Shown here one piece after another: positions 33,383-36,168 of a stretch of 36,168 bases of DNA; the stretch's first letter is position 1; each line of letters begins with the position of its first letter. This stretch comes from Candidatus Pullilachnospira stercoravium (GTDB lineage: Bacteria; Bacillota; Clostridia; Lachnospirales; Lachnospiraceae). The DNA lies in the NCBI GenBank assembly GCA_018713585.1, contig DVON01000293.1:1-36168 (forward strand). Reading direction: 5' to 3'. Both the position numbers and the translations under genes were made by a program. The notes below the pieces were generated by a model. That model did no database searches, was not told the DNA's origin, and was given only the letters and a program-made list of their open reading frames with translations.

Positions 33383-36163
33383 TCACTCCTCATTTTCCGT
33401 TTTTTCATCCTGGCCGGGCAGCGTTCTTTTGCCCAGACGGACTTCCTCCATCATTTCCGCCAGCTCCTGCGGCAGATGATCCAGCAGGTAATTTTTATCC
33501 GAAGAACGGAGCTGCATATGCTCCCGGCGCAGCTCCTTTCGGGCAGCGTCAATTTCCTCTTTCAGATCCCGGGCGGAAAGCCGCCGGGCCCCCTGTCCCA
33601 TGATAATCACCTGCTCGGTGGCGTCCGAGGTGGCCACAGTCACCTGATACTGTTTTCCCATCTCGTGAACCGTTTTTTCGATATACTGGTCGGCGGTTTC
33701 CGCCTCCTTTGTGTATACCACGTGGATATTGTTGTAGCGGGAAACTTCCCCTTGGCCGCCTTCCACCCGGTAAGCGTCGAACACCAGAATCACCGTCATC
33801 TGGCGGAAGCCCTGGTAATCGCACAGAATATCCATCAGCTTGTTTCTGGCGCTCTCGATGTTTGTTCGGGCCAGATCCGCCAGCTCCTCCCAGGCGAAAA
33901 TAATATTGTAACCGTCCACCAGCAGGTATTCCCTTTCCGGTTTTCTGTTCTTCGGTGCCCGCCGGGGTGCCAAAGAAGTCAGAGACCGTTTCTTTTCGGT
34001 GCCGTTTTTGACGGCGGAGGCGCTGCGGTTCATGCCGAATCTGCGCTCCTTGATGGGGCCGTAGGTGCGGACGAAAATTTCTTCCAGCTCCTCCTGGGTG
34101 ATCCACTCCTGGCGGGTGCGGGCCTGGCGGGCCTTCTCCATCACCTGACGGCTCTCCTCCTGCTTTACGGGCGCCAGCACACTGTCCAGGTGCATATATT
34201 CCGGCACCTGCTCCCAGCTTACCACGAATCCGGCGCCGTGGGCGCAGAATACCGAGTCCGCCGGATTTTCCGTATCCTTCTCCGGATCGTAGCCGGCGGC
34301 GGCAATCACCTCTTCGCTGTTATGGCAGGGAACGTAACCGCCAAGGGTGCAGGCCATTCTGCCCCTGCCCGCCGTGTAGGCCGTCACCTCCGCCGGGTAT
34401 CCCTGAAGGCAGGCCACCGGGGCGCTTCCCGTCAATACGGCCATCTCCCCTTCCAGCTCAGGCGGTCCGAAGGTTCCGTTCATCCGCTGCAAATCCGTCA
34501 TGGCCCGGCCCACCTGGGCGGAGGGAACCTCCAGCCGGAAATCATACACCGGCTCCAGCAGCACATTCTTCGCCTGCATCAGTCCCTGACGCACTGCCCG
34601 GTAGGTGGCCTGGCGGAAATCCCCGCCTTCGGTGTGTTTCTGATGCGCCCTGCCGGAGGCCAGCAAAATCCGCATGTCCGTGATTTCCGAACCCGTCAGC
34701 ACACCCCGGTGCGCTTTTTCCTCCAGGTGCGTCAGCACCAGCCGCTGCCAGTTCCGGTCCAGCACATCCTCGCTGCAGACGGTATCAAACTGAAGTCCGC
34801 TGCCCGGCTCCCCGGGCTCCAGAAGAAGGTGAACCTCCGCATAGTGGCGCAGCGGCTCAAAATGCCCCACTCCCTCCACCGTGTCCGCGATGGTTTCCTT
34901 ATAGACAATGCTTCCCGCGTCAAAACCGACGCCCAGCTCAAACCGCTCCCTGATCAGGTTCTGCAGGATTTCGATCTGCACCTCCCCCATCACCTGTACC
35001 CGGATTTCATTGGCGGAGGCGTCCCAGAGCATGTGCAGTTCCGGAATCTCCTCCTCCAGCGGCCGCAGCATCCGGTAGGCCCGGTGGATATCCACATCCG
35101 CAGGAAAAGAAAGCCGGTAAGTCAGCACCGGTTCCAGCACCGGCAGCTCAGAGGCAGGCTCCGCCCCCAACCCCTGACCGGAATACGTCTTCGTCAGTCC
35201 CGTCACCGCGCAGACCATTCCCGCCCGGGCTTCCTGCACCATCTGAAATCCCGTTCCGGAGTACAGGCGGATCTGATCGGTTTTTTCCTCCCAGGACTCG
35301 CCCTCCCGGCTTTTCCCTTTCAGAGGTTTTTTCACCTGCAGACAGCCGCCGGTCACTTTCAGATACGTCAGCCGCGCACCCTGGGCGTCCCTGCCGATTT
35401 TGTATACTTTCGCCCCAAAGGTTTCCGGATATTCCGGCAGGCGGGCGTAGCGCCGGATTCCTTCCAGCAGCCTGTCCACCCCTTCGTTTTTCAGGGCAGA
35501 GCCGAAATAGCAGGGAAATACCTTTCTCTCAGCAGTCAGCCGGGAAATATCCTCCGCTTCGATCCCGCCATCCTCCAGGTACTGCTCCATCAGCTCCTCG
35601 TCACACATGGCCAGCTCTTCCAGCCACGCTTCCCGACTCCTGTCCTCGCCAAAGTCCACGCAGCCGTCATCCAGCCGGGCTTTCAGCCCGGCCATGAGCG
35701 CCTCCCGATCCGTTCCCGGCTGATCCATCTTGTTGATGAACAGGAAGGTGGGAATCTCATAACGCCGCAGCAACCGCCACAGGGTCTCCACATGACTCTG
35801 CACGCCGTCCGCCCCGCTGATCACCAGCACCGCGCAGTCCAGCACCTGCAGCGTCCGCTCCATCTCCGCGGAAAAATCCACATGTCCGGGAGTATCCAGA
35901 AGCGTCACCTGCCAGTCTCCCAGGGTCAGACGGGCCTGTTTGGAGAATATGGTAATTCCCCTGGCCCGCTCCATGGCGTCCGTGTCCAGGAAGGTGTCCC
36001 TGTGATCCACCCTCCCCAGCTTCCGGATGCTGCCCTGCAGGTACAGGATCGCCTCCGCCAGAGTGGTTTTTCCGGCGTCCACATGGGCCAGAAGGCCGAT
36101 GTTTATGTACTTTTCCGGCTTTTCCGCCGGGTTGTTTTTTCTATTTCCAGACGTATTTTCCAT
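33383..36163 (-). CDS. Tet(M)-like ribosome-associated translational GTPase with C-terminal NYN/YacP (Rae1)-like domain
   Basis: GTPase: NIGLLAHVDAGKTTLAEAIL, DTPGHVDFSAEMERTLQVLD, NKMDQ. NYN at 33386-33931: EYLLVDGYNIIFAWEEL...VILVFDAYRVEGGQGE...VVYTKEAETADQYIE...VATSDATEQ. ATG 5 nt from the window edge. Confidence 0.92.
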   Translation of the reverse strand: MENTSGNRKNNPAEKPEKYINIGLLAHVDAGKTTLAEAILYLQGSIRKLGRVDHRDTFLDTDAMERARGITIFSKQARLTLGDWQVTLLDTPGHVDFSAEMERTLQVLDCAVLVISGADGVQSHVETLWRLLRRYEIPTFLFINKMDQPGTDREALMAGLKARLDDGCVDFGEDRSREAWLEELAMCDEELMEQYLEDGGIEAEDISRLTAERKVFPCYFGSALKNEGVDRLLEGIRRYARLPEYPETFGAKVYKIGRDAQGARLTYLKVTGGCLQVKKPLKGKSREGESWEEKTDQIRLYSGTGFQMVQEARAGMVCAVTGLTKTYSGQGLGAEPASELPVLEPVLTYRLSFPADVDIHRAYRMLRPLEEEIPELHMLWDASANEIRVQVMGEVQIEILQNLIRERFELGVGFDAGSIVYKETIADTVEGVGHFEPLRHYAEVHLLLEPGEPGSGLQFDTVCSEDVLDRNWQRLVLTHLEEKAHRGVLTGSEITDMRILLASGRAHQKHTEGGDFRQATYRAVRQGLMQAKNVLLEPVYDFRLEVPSAQVGRAMTDLQRMNGTFGPPELEGEMAVLTGSAPVACLQGYPAEVTAYTAGRGRMACTLGGYVPCHNSEEVIAAAGYDPEKDTENPADSVFCAHGAGFVVSWEQVPEYMHLDSVLAPVKQEESRQVMEKARQARTRQEWITQEELEEIFVRTYGPIKERRFGMNRSASAVKNGTEKKRSLTSLAPRRAPKNRKPEREYLLVDGYNIIFAWEELADLARTNIESARNKLMDILCDYQGFRQMTVILVFDAYRVEGGQGEVSRYNNIHVVYTKEAETADQYIEKTVHEMGKQYQVTVATSDATEQVIIMGQGARRLSARDLKEEIDAARKELRREHMQLRSSDKNYLLDHLPQELAEMMEEVRLGKRTLPGQDEKTENEE

Positions 36164-36168
36164 GAAAA

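Noticed and set aside
1-36168. CRISPR array, prophage, integron or toxin-antitoxin defence island
   Set aside because: No regularly spaced repeats, cas genes, integrase/transposase, capsid/terminase or recognisable TA pair; gene content is housekeeping.

Overview
The window is an ordinary-looking chromosomal segment of a Firmicute, most likely Clostridia/Lachnospiraceae (inferred from gene content and order). I see no CRISPR array, prophage or transposase gene. Most genes are on the minus strand. From left to right: the promoter and leader of an rRNA operon running off the left edge; two tRNA-Ser genes; ispD, tsaD, rnz, a small zinc-ribbon protein, rimI, tsaB and tsaE; a cyclophilin; a YigZ/IMPACT protein; a class A PBP; a ROK glucokinase, hprK, uvrC and ftsH; a DUF1846 protein; galE; an ABC-2 exporter with YccF and an unknown protein; Gfo/Idh; MerR divergent from YitT; a four-helix protein; a maltose-type acetyltransferase; an alpha/beta hydrolase; greA; a double Nudix; MATE; an HD-VOC fusion; a CstA-like membrane protein; and a Tet(M)-like GTPase fused to a NYN/Rae1-like domain.

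The main leads are: (1) six copies of a ~36-nt double-hairpin element, always in the sense orientation just upstream of a start codon, with compensatory stem changes and a buried SD plus ATG (MAIRP...); (2) a yybP-ykoY (Mn2+) riboswitch with promoter and terminator ahead of an uncharacterised protein/YccF/ABC operon; (3) a Tet(M)-like ribosomal GTPase fused to a Rae1/YacP-like NYN endonuclease domain; (4) an HD ppGpp-hydrolase-like domain fused in frame to a VOC domain that keeps its own SD and ATG; (5) a second palindromic intergenic repeat family and several nested or pseudoknot-capable intergenic structures. All calls come from reading the sequence; no searches were run.
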